This document shows, one piece after another, positions 16,475-25,100 of a DNA stretch of 64,000 nt. Location of the stretch: assembly GCF_013364275.1 (NCBI RefSeq), contig NZ_CP054932.1, positions 7,626,001-7,690,000 of the forward strand. The letters run 5' to 3'. This DNA comes from Actinomadura sp. NAK00032 (GTDB lineage: Bacteria > Actinomycetota > Actinomycetes > Streptosporangiales > Streptosporangiaceae). A program made the translations under genes and the position numbers. The notes beneath the pieces were generated by a model. It saw nothing but the letters and a program-made list of their open reading frames with translations, searched no databases and was not told the origin of the DNA. Position 1 is the first letter of the stretch; every line of letters begins with the position of its first letter.

Positions 16475-17932
16475 GTGGGCGAGCGGAGGGGCCTGCTGCC
16501 CACGGATCCGGACTCGGTCGGCCCCTATCGGCTTGAGGATCGGCTGGGCGCCGGCGGGCAGGGGACGGTCTACGTCGGCCGCTCGGCCGACGGCGCGCCC
16601 GTGGCGGTCAAGCTGCTGCATCCGCATCTGTTCGGCAACGAGGTGGCGCGGACGCGGTTCGTCCGCGAGATGCAGATCGCCGAGCGGGTGGCGCCGTTCT
16701 GCACCGCGCAGGTGCTCGACAGCGGTGTCGTCGACGGCCGGCCCTACATCGTCAGCGAGTTCGTGGACGGCCCGTCCCTCCAGGCGTCGGTGCGCGACAC
16801 CGGCCCGCGTACCGGGGCGGCGCTGGAGCGGCTGGCGGTCAACACGGTGACGGCGCTGGCCGCGATCCACCGGGCCGAGGTCGTCCACCGCGACTTCAAG
16901 CCGGGCAACGTCCTGCTCGGGCCGGACGGGCCGGTCGTCATCGACTTCGGCATCGCCCGCGCCCTCGACCTCAACCAGTCGATCATCACCAGCCAGGCCG
17001 TCGGCACCCCCGGCTACATGGCGCCCGAGCAGATCCGGGAGGACGAGACCGGCCCCGCCGCCGACATGTTCGCCTGGGGCGCGACCATGGTCTTCGCCGC
17101 CACCGGCAGGCGGGCCTTCGACGGCGGTTCGATCCCGGCGGTGATGCGGGCGATCCTGGAGGACGAACCGGACCTCGGGGGCCTGCGGGCGCCGTTCGCC
17201 GCGATCGTCCGCGAGTGCCTGGCCAAGGACCCGGCCAAGCGTCCCACCGCGGCGGACGTGGGCGAGCGGCTGCGTGACCTGCCCTCACCTGCCTGGGAGG
17301 GCGGCGCCGAGCCTGCGGTCTCCGCTGCTCCGGACACTGTCCAGGACTCCGCTTCGGATGCGGGCCGCAGTGGGAAAGGGCGTCGGCGCGCGCTTCTGAT
17401 CGGGGTGGCCGTCGCGGCGTTCGTCGTGGCGCTGGGCGGCGGCTACGTGCTGCTACCGTCCGATGGGGAGGGCCGGACGTCCGAGGCGGCCGAGACCCCG
17501 GAGACCGCGACGTCCTCCGGGGTCCCCGCCACCGGGACGACCGGGCCTCCGGCGAGCCCGAGCGAGTCCGCGAGCCGTGAAGCCGGGCCGTCGTCCGCGA
17601 CGTCGAAGGCGCCGGAGAGCGGCGCGGCGCCTTCGACAGGCTCGGGCAGTCGTACGCCTCGGCCGTCCGGCAAGCCGTCCGAGCCGTCAGGCGGTGGTGA
17701 GGAGAAGGCGCCTGCCGGGCCGAAGACGCTGGGGACCATCTCGGCGAGCGACGGCACCGGGTACTGCCGGTCCCGGGGATACGCCGGTGCGGTACGCGAG
17801 TACGGCGGCGACTACTCCTGCTACGGCGCCCCCGGACGCACGACGGTCACCCTCACCGCCCTCTGCCGCTGGAAGTATCCGAACCACTCCAACGTCAAGG
17901 CCGACGGCACCACCTGCAAGTCGCAGAACTAG
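16475..17932 (+). CDS. Membrane Ser/Thr protein kinase with Cys-containing ectodomain
   Basis: 485 residues from a GTG preceded by GAGGAGGGG. Kinase domain about 18-275: GAGGQGTVYVG, Lys46, HRDFKPGN (Asp140), DFG at 157-159, APE in MAPEQI. One membrane helix (LLIGVAVAAFVVALGGGYVLL, about 309-328), a Ser/Thr/Pro-rich stalk, then a C-terminal outer domain with four cysteines (YCRSRGY, YSCYG, LCRWKYP, TTCK). That cysteine pattern parallels the kinase at 5152. Its 3' end overlaps the convergent hemerythrin gene by 4 bp. Confidence 0.93.
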   Translation: MGERRGLLPTDPDSVGPYRLEDRLGAGGQGTVYVGRSADGAPVAVKLLHPHLFGNEVARTRFVREMQIAERVAPFCTAQVLDSGVVDGRPYIVSEFVDGPSLQASVRDTGPRTGAALERLAVNTVTALAAIHRAEVVHRDFKPGNVLLGPDGPVVIDFGIARALDLNQSIITSQAVGTPGYMAPEQIREDETGPAADMFAWGATMVFAATGRRAFDGGSIPAVMRAILEDEPDLGGLRAPFAAIVRECLAKDPAKRPTAADVGERLRDLPSPAWEGGAEPAVSAAPDTVQDSASDAGRSGKGRRRALLIGVAVAAFVVALGGGYVLLPSDGEGRTSEAAETPETATSSGVPATGTTGPPASPSESASREAGPSSATSKAPESGAAPSTGSGSRTPRPSGKPSEPSGGGEEKAPAGPKTLGTISASDGTGYCRSRGYAGAVREYGGDYSCYGAPGRTTVTLTALCRWKYPNHSNVKADGTTCKSQN

Positions 17933-18537
17933 GTGACGTTCCAGAGGTCGAGGGCGGCGTGGGCGGGGCGCCAGACGGTTTCGTAGGCGGTGCGGGCCTG
18001 GTCCGGGAGGAAGGCCAGCATCTTGGCGGCGAGGTCCGGGTCCGCGCCGTCCAGGAGCCACGGGATGACGCGGGGGCCGTTGGGGCCGAGTTTCGCGCCG
18101 TGCACCTGGCCGAAGTTCGCGTAGTGCTCGGGCGGCAGGGTCTCGTCGATCAGCGGGAGTGCCGCCTCCTCCTCGTGCCTCAGGTGGGCGGTGAGGGCGG
18201 TCGCCAGGCGGTCGGCGAGGGGGCCCAGGGGTTCGGTGCCGGTGTCGATCGCGTCGATGACGGGGTCGATGGTGGCGTGTTCGGCCTCCATCGCGTCCAT
18301 CAGGGCGAGACCCTCCGGACGGTCGGCGAGGGCTTCGCGCATGGGCGGCCACAGGGCTTCGTCTTCGGCGGTGTGGTGGACGTGCAGGGCCGTCTTGAAC
18401 AAGTCCCAGCCCGGTGCTTCTGCGAGGATGCGGCGCGCCTCGTCGTCCGGCCGGGCGGCGACCTTGGTGAGCTGCTCCAGCTCCCGGCGCAGCGCGTCGT
18501 GCATGACGTACATGGCGGTCCAGTCGTAGGTGGCCAT
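17929..18537 (-). CDS. Hemerythrin HHE-domain protein
   Basis: 202 residues. Likely di-iron ligands are in helices containing MHDALRREL, HVHHTAEDEALWPPM, MEAEHATIDP and HLRHEEEAALPLI, the standard hemerythrin order. The C-terminal 60 residues form a further helical segment common in actinobacterial members. Such proteins bind oxygen or sense redox or iron; the exact role is open. Cytoplasmic, no signal peptide. Last 4 bases overlap the convergent kinase gene. Confidence 0.85.
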   Translation of the reverse strand: MATYDWTAMYVMHDALRRELEQLTKVAARPDDEARRILAEAPGWDLFKTALHVHHTAEDEALWPPMREALADRPEGLALMDAMEAEHATIDPVIDAIDTGTEPLGPLADRLATALTAHLRHEEEAALPLIDETLPPEHYANFGQVHGAKLGPNGPRVIPWLLDGADPDLAAKMLAFLPDQARTAYETVWRPAHAALDLWNVT

Positions 18538-18590
18538 GGTTTCCCCTTCCGTTTCCCCATAGACGGATTTCGGGAGGGAAGTGTGACTCG

Positions 18591-19502
18591 TCAGGACGTG
18601 GGGGCCGGGCTGGAGAGGCGGCTCAGGAGGCGTTGGCCCTGGCGGGAGCTGATGTTGAGGCGGCGGCCGAGTTCGGCGCCGGTGATGCCGGGTTCGGCGT
18701 CGATGATGGCGAGGGCGCGGGCCTCGTTGTCGGTCGCCACGCTGCGCGGGACGCTCGCCTTCTTCTGCTTCGGCGGCGCCGGCGTCGGTGTCGGTGCCGG
18801 CGTCGGCTCGGGCTCAGGCTCCGGTGGGGCCGTGAGGGTGGTGACGCGGGTGAGGGCCTGGTCGAGCATGACGCCGTCCTTGAGCATCCAGACGACGTCC
18901 GCCGGGGCCTTCGACTTCCACTTGCGGCCGTAGTGGTCGTCCAGCAAGGCGTGGGCGTGGCGGCGGCGCTGCTCGGCCTGGAGGGCGTCGGGGTAGGACG
19001 TGATCTGCCACAAAACCATGCGGCGCCACAGGCGGAACGTGGAGAACGGCGCCAGCAGCCAGCGGGCGACGGGCACGCCTTCGCGGACGGTGCCCGCGGC
19101 GATCCCGGCGCGGCGGCGGATGGCGTGCCGGACGGCCTCGATGAACGTGATGAACAGGACGGGCATGGCGGCGTGCATGACCATGCCCGTGACGTCGCCG
19201 TGCGCGGCGGAGACGTTGAGCCAGACGGTCGCGGCGGTGAACGCGAACGCCATCCAGCGCAGGGCCGGCATGGGCATGGCCAGCCACTCCAGGAGCAGCG
19301 CGACGGAGACCAGGGCGAGGATGCCCAGGTCGACTCCGGCCGGGACGATCCACGCCTCGTCGCCGAACCAGGGCTCGGCCACGTCCCGGACGGACGCGAA
19401 CGAGCCGTATCCGCCGAGTCCGGCGAGGCCCGCGAAGAAGACGCCGCCGACGGCGGCCAGGACGCGCTGGGCGCGGGTCAGCGGCATCGTCGTCCGGTCC
19501 AT
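18591..19502 (-). CDS. DUF2637 membrane protein with C-terminal winged helix
   Basis: 303 residues. Four hydrophobic helices in the first 150 residues (including VLAAVGGVFFAGLAGLGGYGS and VPAGVDLGILALVSVALLLEWL) match DUF2637, found in SpdA-like proteins of actinobacterial plasmids and integrative elements and also on chromosomes. A Pro/Glu/Thr linker of about 25 residues leads to a helix-turn-helix of about 45 residues (ALAIIDAEPGITGAELGRR, then SSRQGQRLLSRL). Membrane tethering of a DNA-binding end is inferred. No transfer genes are nearby. Confidence 0.75.
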   Translation of the reverse strand: MDRTTMPLTRAQRVLAAVGGVFFAGLAGLGGYGSFASVRDVAEPWFGDEAWIVPAGVDLGILALVSVALLLEWLAMPMPALRWMAFAFTAATVWLNVSAAHGDVTGMVMHAAMPVLFITFIEAVRHAIRRRAGIAAGTVREGVPVARWLLAPFSTFRLWRRMVLWQITSYPDALQAEQRRRHAHALLDDHYGRKWKSKAPADVVWMLKDGVMLDQALTRVTTLTAPPEPEPEPTPAPTPTPAPPKQKKASVPRSVATDNEARALAIIDAEPGITGAELGRRLNISSRQGQRLLSRLSSPAPTS

Positions 19503-19587
19503 CGCGTCCCTCCCGTCACGGGGTGTCTAGATCACCCCGTGACGGTAGCGTGCCGTCCCGGACGAAACCGGCAATATCCCCCAGTCG

Positions 19588-20841
19588 TCAGCGGAGCGGG
19601 TCGAACGGGTCCAGCTCGACCGGCCGCCGACCTGTGGTGATCTGCTCGGCGAGCAGGCGGCCGGTCGCCGGGCCGAGCGTGATGCCCCACATGCCGTGTC
19701 CGCCGGCGGCGAAGACGCGCGGCGAGCGGGTCGCGCCGATCAGCGGGAGGCCGTCGCGGGTGCAGGGGCGGGAGCCGACCCACTCGTCCTGCCGGTCGCC
19801 GAGGTCGGCGCCGCGCAGGAGGGGGCGGGCGGCCTCGACGATCGCCTTGATCCGGCGCTGGTCGAGCGGCGCCTCCGGGGTGCGGAACTCCATCATCCCG
19901 GCGACGCGGAGCCGGTCGCCGAGCGGCGTGCAGGCGACGCGCTGGGCGGGGAAGTAGACGGGGCCGTCCGGGACGCGGTCCATCGGCACGCTGAAGCTGT
20001 AGCCGCGGCCCGCCTGGACGAGGGACCGCACGCCGAACTGCCGGGCGAGGTCGCCGAGCCACACGCCGCTCGCGAGCACCACCGTGTCGAACCGCTCGGA
20101 GTCGCTGCCCGTGGTGCGGACGGAGACGCTGCCCCGCTGGTGCCCGATCTCCGTGACGGCCGCGCCGGTGCGGATCTTGCCGCCCCGGTCGCGGACGGAG
20201 TCGGCGAGCGCGTGCACGAACGCGCCCGGGTTGATGAACCGCTGGCCGCGCAGCACGATCGCGGCGCCGATCTCGTCCGACAGGGCGGGTTCCAGGGCGC
20301 GGGCCTGGTCGCCGGTCACGGCCTCGTACTCCAGTTCCTGGCCGGCCGCGCGGATGTGCTCGATCTCCTCCAGCAGGACGCGGCGCTCGGCCGCCGTCCG
20401 GTACGCGGCGAGGAAGGACCCGGCCTCGTTCGTCCGCGCCTTGACGCCGCCGTCCAGCAGCGCGTCGAAGCTCGGCAGCGCCCGGCCGTTGATCGGCACG
20501 AGCGACTCCATCGCGCGGCGCCACCGGGCGGCCGTGCTGTTGCGGGCGAACCCGGCGAGGAAGCGCAGCAGGCGCGGGTTCGCGCTCGGCGGGACGTAGA
20601 CCGGTGAGGACGGGCTGAGCACCGCCCGCACACCGTAGGAGAGGACGGCCGGCTCCGGCAGCGGGGTCGCCAGGCCGGGCGTCAGCCAGCCGGCGTTGCC
20701 CCAGGACGCGCCCGCGGCGACGTCCCGGCGGTCGAACACGGTGACATCGGCGCCGTGCTCCTGAAGGAACCAGGCGGTGGACAGCCCGACCATGCCGGCG
20801 CCCACGACGGCGACTCGGCGCGGCGGTGCGTCGAGAGCCAT
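19588..20841 (-). CDS. FAD-dependent D-amino-acid dehydrogenase (DadA-like)
   Basis: 417 residues of the DAO fold. N-terminal dinucleotide motif VAVVGAGMVGLSTAWFL, then GASWGNAGWLTPGLATPLPEPAV, typical of DadA, and a C-terminal FAD segment GHGMWGITLGPATGRLLAEQI preceded by SRPCTRDGLPLIGAT. It should oxidise D-amino acids to 2-oxo acids and pass electrons to a quinone. A PucR-type regulator diverges from it with 121 bp between starts, which suggests substrate-controlled expression (inference). Confidence 0.88.
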   Translation of the reverse strand: MALDAPPRRVAVVGAGMVGLSTAWFLQEHGADVTVFDRRDVAAGASWGNAGWLTPGLATPLPEPAVLSYGVRAVLSPSSPVYVPPSANPRLLRFLAGFARNSTAARWRRAMESLVPINGRALPSFDALLDGGVKARTNEAGSFLAAYRTAAERRVLLEEIEHIRAAGQELEYEAVTGDQARALEPALSDEIGAAIVLRGQRFINPGAFVHALADSVRDRGGKIRTGAAVTEIGHQRGSVSVRTTGSDSERFDTVVLASGVWLGDLARQFGVRSLVQAGRGYSFSVPMDRVPDGPVYFPAQRVACTPLGDRLRVAGMMEFRTPEAPLDQRRIKAIVEAARPLLRGADLGDRQDEWVGSRPCTRDGLPLIGATRSPRVFAAGGHGMWGITLGPATGRLLAEQITTGRRPVELDPFDPLR

Positions 20842-20962
20842 GGCGACTCCTCTCCTCGCTCATACGCGTGACACTTCGATAGTGCGCCGCGCTGAAGCCG
20901 TCGTCTCTGTCGCGATCGGCCAATCCCGTCAGGGCTCACCGTGCGAACGGCACAATGGACGC

Positions 20963-22477
20963 ATGGTGAAGCTCGACGTGGCCGACCTCGTCGACTCGCT
21001 GGGGCTGCTCCGGCTGCTGACGCCGGGGCGCGGCGGGCAGGTCCACGACGTGGTGCTGGCGGAGCCGGGCGAGCCGGCGGGGCAGCCCGGCGAGATCGTC
21101 CTCGCCGTGGGCGTGTCCGACCCGGCCGAGGCCGTGGCGCTCCTCGAACGGGCGGACGCCGCCGGCGCGGAGGGCGTCGTCCTCAAGGCACCCGCCGCAC
21201 CGGAGATCGTCGAAGCCGCCGCCGGCCTGAAGCCCGCCCTGATCGAACTCCAGCCCGACACGTCCTGGACGCACGTCATCTGGCTGGTGCGCGGCGCCAT
21301 CGACCGCGCCTACGCGCCGCAGCCGTCCGGCATCCCCGACGACCTGTTCGCCCTGGCCGACACCGCCGCCGAGATCGCCGACGCGCCCGTCACCCTGGAG
21401 GACGCCCAGTCCCGCGTCCTCGCCTACTCCGGCCGCCAGGACACCACCGACCCGGCCCGCGTCTCCACGATCGTCGGACGCCGCGTCCCGGCGCAGGTCA
21501 TCGCCCACCTCCGCGCCTGCGGGGTGTTCCGGAAACTGGCCCGCTCCGCCGACCCGATCCTCGTCCCCGCCGGGCCGGACGACATGCTGCCCCGCCTCGT
21601 CATCCCGGTGCGCGCCGGAGGCGAGTGGCTCGGCTCGATCTGGGTGGTCGCGCGCACGCCCGTCCCGCAGGACCGCGTCCGGCGCCTCACCGACCTGGCG
21701 TCCGTCGTGGCCCTGCACCTCCTGCGCCTGCGCGCCGAGGCGGGCGTGGCGCGCCGCGTGTCCGCCGACCAGCTGCGCACCGCGCTCCGCGACGGCGCCC
21801 CCGTCCCGGCGGACCTGCCGTACCGGGCCGTGATCCTGGGCGGCGGCGAGGACCTCCGCCGCCGCCTCGACCTGTGGGAGGCCATCACCCACCGCTTCGG
21901 CTGGCACCGCCCCCTCCTCGCCGACGTGGACGGCGCCCTGTACGCCCTCCTCACCGACCCGCCCCGCGCCCGGGGCGAGGCGGGGTCGACGCCGTGGCTG
22001 CGCGACGTCCTCACCGAGGTCCGAGCCCACGACCGCACCCTGTACGCGGCGGCGGGCGGCCCGGCCCGCTCCTCCGTCGACCTCCCCCGCTCCCGCGCCG
22101 AGGCCGCCGAACTCGACGCCCTCATCACGTCCGGCCGCCTCACCCCCGGCCTGCTCCTCCTGGAGGACGTCTGGGACGCGGTCGTCGTCGAACGCGCCCG
22201 CAAGGCGACCCGCGTCGAGGAGGGCCTCCTGGGCAGCCCCCTGCCCGCCCTGCTCCGCCACGACGAGAAGCACGGCACCGCCTTGCTCGCGACCCTCGCC
22301 GCCTGGCTGGACCACTACGGCGACCCGAAGGGGACGGCGGAGGCCCTGTCCGTCCACCCGAACACCCTGCGCTACCGCCTGCGCCGCATGGCCGAGGTGA
22401 CGCCGCTCGACCTGTCGTCCCGCCAAACGCGCCTGGCCCTGCGCCTGCAACTGACCGCCCTCGGAACAGGCCCGTAG
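20963..22477 (+). CDS. PucR-family transcriptional regulator
   Basis: 504 residues from ATG 20963. The N-terminal 130 residues form the PucR signal domain (LLTPGRGGQVHDVVLAEPGEP), followed by a GAF-like central part and a C-terminal HTH_30 segment (LDHYGDPKGTAEALSVHPNTLRYRLRRM). The family activates or represses purine and amino-acid catabolism. It is divergent from the DadA-like gene and is the obvious candidate regulator. Its stop is 1 bp from the convergent VOC stop. Confidence 0.88.
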   Translation: MVKLDVADLVDSLGLLRLLTPGRGGQVHDVVLAEPGEPAGQPGEIVLAVGVSDPAEAVALLERADAAGAEGVVLKAPAAPEIVEAAAGLKPALIELQPDTSWTHVIWLVRGAIDRAYAPQPSGIPDDLFALADTAAEIADAPVTLEDAQSRVLAYSGRQDTTDPARVSTIVGRRVPAQVIAHLRACGVFRKLARSADPILVPAGPDDMLPRLVIPVRAGGEWLGSIWVVARTPVPQDRVRRLTDLASVVALHLLRLRAEAGVARRVSADQLRTALRDGAPVPADLPYRAVILGGGEDLRRRLDLWEAITHRFGWHRPLLADVDGALYALLTDPPRARGEAGSTPWLRDVLTEVRAHDRTLYAAAGGPARSSVDLPRSRAEAAELDALITSGRLTPGLLLLEDVWDAVVVERARKATRVEEGLLGSPLPALLRHDEKHGTALLATLAAWLDHYGDPKGTAEALSVHPNTLRYRLRRMAEVTPLDLSSRQTRLALRLQLTALGTGP

Positions 22478-22478
22478 C

Positions 22479-22916
22479 CTAGGTTCCCGCGCCGCCCTGC
22501 ACGTACTGCTCGGCATACTCCCCGGTCGCCGGGACGACGGTGATCACATCGATCATGACGCCGTCGGGCGCCGCGACGATGAAGTGGCGCTGCCCGAACT
22601 CCTCCGTCCGCAGGGAGAGAAGCTCGACCAGCCCCTCTCCTCCCACCAGCCTGCGGTGCTCGGCATCGACGTCATCGACCTCGAAGTTGAGCAGAAGCCC
22701 ACCCTGGAGGGGCGTGCGGTGCCCCTCGGGGATGGTCGGGTGGGTGTGGTCGAGCAGGGCGAGTTCGTAGTGCGGGGCGTCCGGGCGGCGGAGGCTGACG
22801 TACCAGTCGGCCTCGAAGGTCACCTCGAACCCGAAATGCTGCACGTAGAACCGCCGCGACGCGGCGACATCGCGGGTGGCGATCACGGGGTAGAAGCTCC
22901 CGAGCTGGACGTTCAT
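22479..22916 (-). CDS. VOC (glyoxalase/bleomycin-resistance fold) protein
   Basis: 145 residues, one vicinal-oxygen-chelate unit: LGSFYPVIATRDVAASRRFYVQHFGF at the start, FEVDDVDAEHRRL in the second half, HFIVAAPDGVMIDVITVV near the end. Chemistry is not predictable; metal ligands of the classical type are not clear. Divergent from a TetR gene, with two matching operators between them, so TetR very probably represses it. Confidence 0.85.
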   Translation of the reverse strand: MNVQLGSFYPVIATRDVAASRRFYVQHFGFEVTFEADWYVSLRRPDAPHYELALLDHTHPTIPEGHRTPLQGGLLLNFEVDDVDAEHRRLVGGEGLVELLSLRTEEFGQRHFIVAAPDGVMIDVITVVPATGEYAEQYVQGGAGT

Positions 22917-22942
22917 CGGTCTCCATCCGTAGGTCGATTTCA

Positions 22943-22957
22943 CATACCCAGGGTATG
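22943..22957. promoter_or_regulatory. TetR operator 1
   Basis: CATACCCAGGGTATG, a perfect 7-bp inverted repeat around one base. It lies 26 bp upstream of the VOC start and overlaps the likely shared promoter region. Confidence 0.8.
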
Positions 22958-22972
22958 CAAGATGGACGGTAA

Positions 22973-22987
22973 CATACCCCGGGTATG
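22973..22987. promoter_or_regulatory. TetR operator 2
   Basis: CATACCCCGGGTATG, same arms as operator 1 with only the centre changed. The two sites are exactly 30 bp apart, near three helical turns, so dimers would bind the same face. It lies 22 bp before the TetR start. Confidence 0.8.
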
Positions 22988-23009
22988 CGAAAGAGGGGAT
23001 GGACCGACG

Positions 23010-23603
23010 ATGCCCGTCACGAGGGCCGAACAGCGAGCCGCGACACGACGAGCGCTGCTGGCCGAGGGACGCCGCAGGTTCGCCGCCGACGGCTACCACG
23101 ACGTGGTCCTGGCCGAGGTGGCGCAGGCGGTAGGCGTCACCAAGGGCGCGGCCTACCACCACTTCGACAGCAAGGCGGGCCTCTTCCGGGCCGTGGTCGC
23201 CGAGGTGCAGCAGGAACTCGGCGAACGCGTCGCGGCCGCCGCCGACCAGCACGCCGACCCCTGGGAGCAGTTGCGGGCAGGCTGCCGAGCCTTCCTGGCC
23301 GCCGGACGCGACCCAGTGGTGCGCCGCATCGTGCTGATGGACGCGCCGGCCGTCCTCGGCTGGGACGAATGGCGAGCCATGGACGAAGACTCCTCAGCCC
23401 GCCACCTCACCGAGGCCCTTGAGGGCCTCGCAAAAGCCGGAATCATCACCGACCAGCCAGTGGAGCCACTGGCCAGATTGCTGTCAGGCGCCATGAACGA
23501 GGCAGCCCTATGGCTGGCCCGCTCACCGTCCCCGCAGGCACAGGCGCAAACAGAACAAGCATTGGACCGCCTACTGAACGGCCTGCGCTCGCAAGACACC
23601 TAA
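23010..23603 (+). CDS. TetR-family regulator
   Basis: 197 residues from ATG 23010 with GAGGGG upstream. N-terminal helix-turn-helix: RRRFAADGYHDVVLAEVAQ then VTKGAAYHHFDSKAGLFRAVV. The ligand domain contains RRIVLMDAPAVLGWDEWRAMD, common in TetR proteins next to VOC or drug-resistance genes. It should bind the two CATACCC/GGGTATG operators and control both itself and the VOC gene. Stop overlaps the convergent DedA gene by 4 bp. Confidence 0.9.
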   Translation: MPVTRAEQRAATRRALLAEGRRRFAADGYHDVVLAEVAQAVGVTKGAAYHHFDSKAGLFRAVVAEVQQELGERVAAAADQHADPWEQLRAGCRAFLAAGRDPVVRRIVLMDAPAVLGWDEWRAMDEDSSARHLTEALEGLAKAGIITDQPVEPLARLLSGAMNEAALWLARSPSPQAQAQTEQALDRLLNGLRSQDT

Positions 23604-24235
23604 CGCCCGCGCCTCCGGCGGACGCGCCAGACGATGACGCCTGCGACGACCACACACGCGACCACGATCGCGACGACGCGTCCGGCCTCATGCTCGATGC
23701 GGGTGTAGGCGTTGCCGGCGAAGTAGCCGAGCAGCGTGAAGCCCACCCCCCACAGGAGGCCGCCGGCGGCGTTGAACAGCAGGAACACGTGGCGGGGCAT
23801 CCGCGACATCCCCGCCAGCGCGGGCATGATCGCGCGGAAGAACGCGATGAACCGCCCGAGGAACACGGCCACGCCGCCCCGGCGCTGGATCAGGTCGCGG
23901 GCCTTGTCCACATGGTCGCGGTGGGGGCGGAGCATGCGCGTGTCCAGGATCGCCGGGCCGACCCGGCGGCCGATCATGTAGCCGACGAAGTCCCCGACGA
24001 TCGCCGCGACGACCACCACCGCGCACAGCCAGACGATCGAGACCCGGTGCTGGCCGGCGATGACCCCGCCGAGGACGACGGCGGTCTCGCCGGGCAGCAC
24101 GAAGCCGAAGAACAGGGCGTCCTCGCAGAACACCAGCCCGCCGACGACCCCGTACACGACCGGCCCGGACAGACCGCCCAACCACGACGTGACCGAGTCG
24201 AGCACCTCTCCCCCATCCCGAAGTCCCCACGGCAC
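23600..24235 (-). CDS. DedA-family membrane protein
   Basis: 211 residues. DedA (SNARE-associated/VTT) features: LVFCEDALFFGFVLPGETAVVLGG, GDFVGYMIGRRVG, the amphipathic FLGRFIAFFRAIMPALAGMSRM and NAAGGLLWGVGFTLLGYFAG. The Glu in PGE and the Arg in FxGRF are conserved. The family takes part in lipid flipping or proton-dependent envelope homeostasis. The GTG at 24235 lacks a clear ribosome-binding site; GTG 24205 has one but too close, so the first ten residues are uncertain. Confidence 0.87.
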   Translation of the reverse strand: MPWGLRDGGEVLDSVTSWLGGLSGPVVYGVVGGLVFCEDALFFGFVLPGETAVVLGGVIAGQHRVSIVWLCAVVVVAAIVGDFVGYMIGRRVGPAILDTRMLRPHRDHVDKARDLIQRRGGVAVFLGRFIAFFRAIMPALAGMSRMPRHVFLLFNAAGGLLWGVGFTLLGYFAGNAYTRIEHEAGRVVAIVVACVVVAGVIVWRVRRRRGR

Positions 24236-24469
24236 CGCACGCGCGAATCCCGCCCGCCGGTGTTCCTCTGCCTACCCTGCGCACACACCCCAATCCCGCG
24301 TCCGCCCTAGAGCCCTCACCGTGTCCCCATTGCCACCTTGCCTGCACGTGACCGCCCGGCTTCGATGAGTAGCAACGATCGCCAGCGGCACAAAGGAGAA
24401 CTGATGACACGAAGCCCGAGCCAGGCCCCGTGAGGAGTGGACGCGAATGAGCGCCCGTCTCCCCAAGGC

Positions 24470-24798
24470 GGGGGGAGAAGACTGGCGACGTGCGGATCAC
24501 CGCGGTCGGCCGCCGCGTCTTCGCCTCCCGCATCGAGACAGCGGCCCCGCTCCTCGACTGGCGGACCGGCGACTGGGCCCAACTGGCTTACACGCCGATC
24601 GACCTGCCCGCGCGGTTCGTGGCCCGTCTCCACGCCTACCTCGACCGCTTCGGCCTGGCGTTCGGCTGTTTCGACTTCGCGGTTGACGACACCGAGGACC
24701 CGGTCTTCATTGAATGCAATCCCAATGGCCAGTGGGGATTCCTGCCCGCATCCGACTCCACCGCGGACGCCTTCGCGGAACTTCTGCAGAATGGGTGA
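24470..24798 (+). pseudogene. C-terminal fragment of a graspetide (MvdC/TgmB-type) ATP-grasp ligase
   Basis: About 105 codons, readable as KTGDVRITAVGRRVFASRI, then DWRTGDWAQLAYTPIDLP, then FGCFDFAVDDTEDPVFIECNPNGQWG. The last motif carries the Glu and Asn metal ligands of the ATP-grasp active site. Intact enzymes are about 300 residues; everything upstream of about 24470 is missing. In the RiPP pathway such ligases form omega-ester or omega-amide macrocycles on a precursor peptide. It is followed 4 bp later by the head of a methyltransferase, the usual partner. Not functional as it stands. Confidence 0.72.
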
Positions 24799-24802
24799 GG
24801 TC

Positions 24803-24960
24803 ATGACGCCCCGAGATCCCGTACGGCTGCGAGCCGCAGCTTGCCGGACGGCTCGCACTCGACGACCGGGCCTGGCACGAGGCGGTGGAGGCCGTGCCTC
24901 GGCACCGGTTCGTTCCGGGCTTCTACGCCGACTCCGGCGAGCGTTCCCCGGACGTCAGCC
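24803..24960 (+). pseudogene. N-terminal fragment of a graspetide-associated methyltransferase, frameshifted
   Basis: ATG 24803 opens in one frame, but the homologous peptide (LAGRLALDDRAWHEAVEAVP then RHRFVPGFYADSGERSPD) is in another, so an indel lies about 30-40 bases after the start. Homology-like sequence stops at about 24960, well before any SAM-binding motif. The PIMT-like methyltransferases next to ATP-grasp RiPP ligases begin in this way. Its position right behind the ligase remnant supports the call. Confidence 0.6.
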
Positions 24961-24990
24961 CGAACAGCCGCAGATCAGCGGGGTTGCATA

Positions 24991-25100
24991 TCATTCGGGG
25001 GTGGCCTCGTAGTGCTGTTGGACGGCGATGGCCTTGCCGAATTGGCCGGCCTGGCTGGGGCTGCCGCAGAGTTGCGGAGAACTCGCCAGTTCTTAAGCAT
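24991..25100 (-). pseudogene. Transposase C-terminal scrap
   Basis: On the minus strand MLKNWRVLRN is followed, after a frame change, by AGQFGKAIAVQQHYEATPE and a stop. This resembles the last 40 residues of IS5-type DDE transposases. The rest of the gene is absent. It abuts the truncated methyltransferase and may mark the deletion that removed it. Confidence 0.35.
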
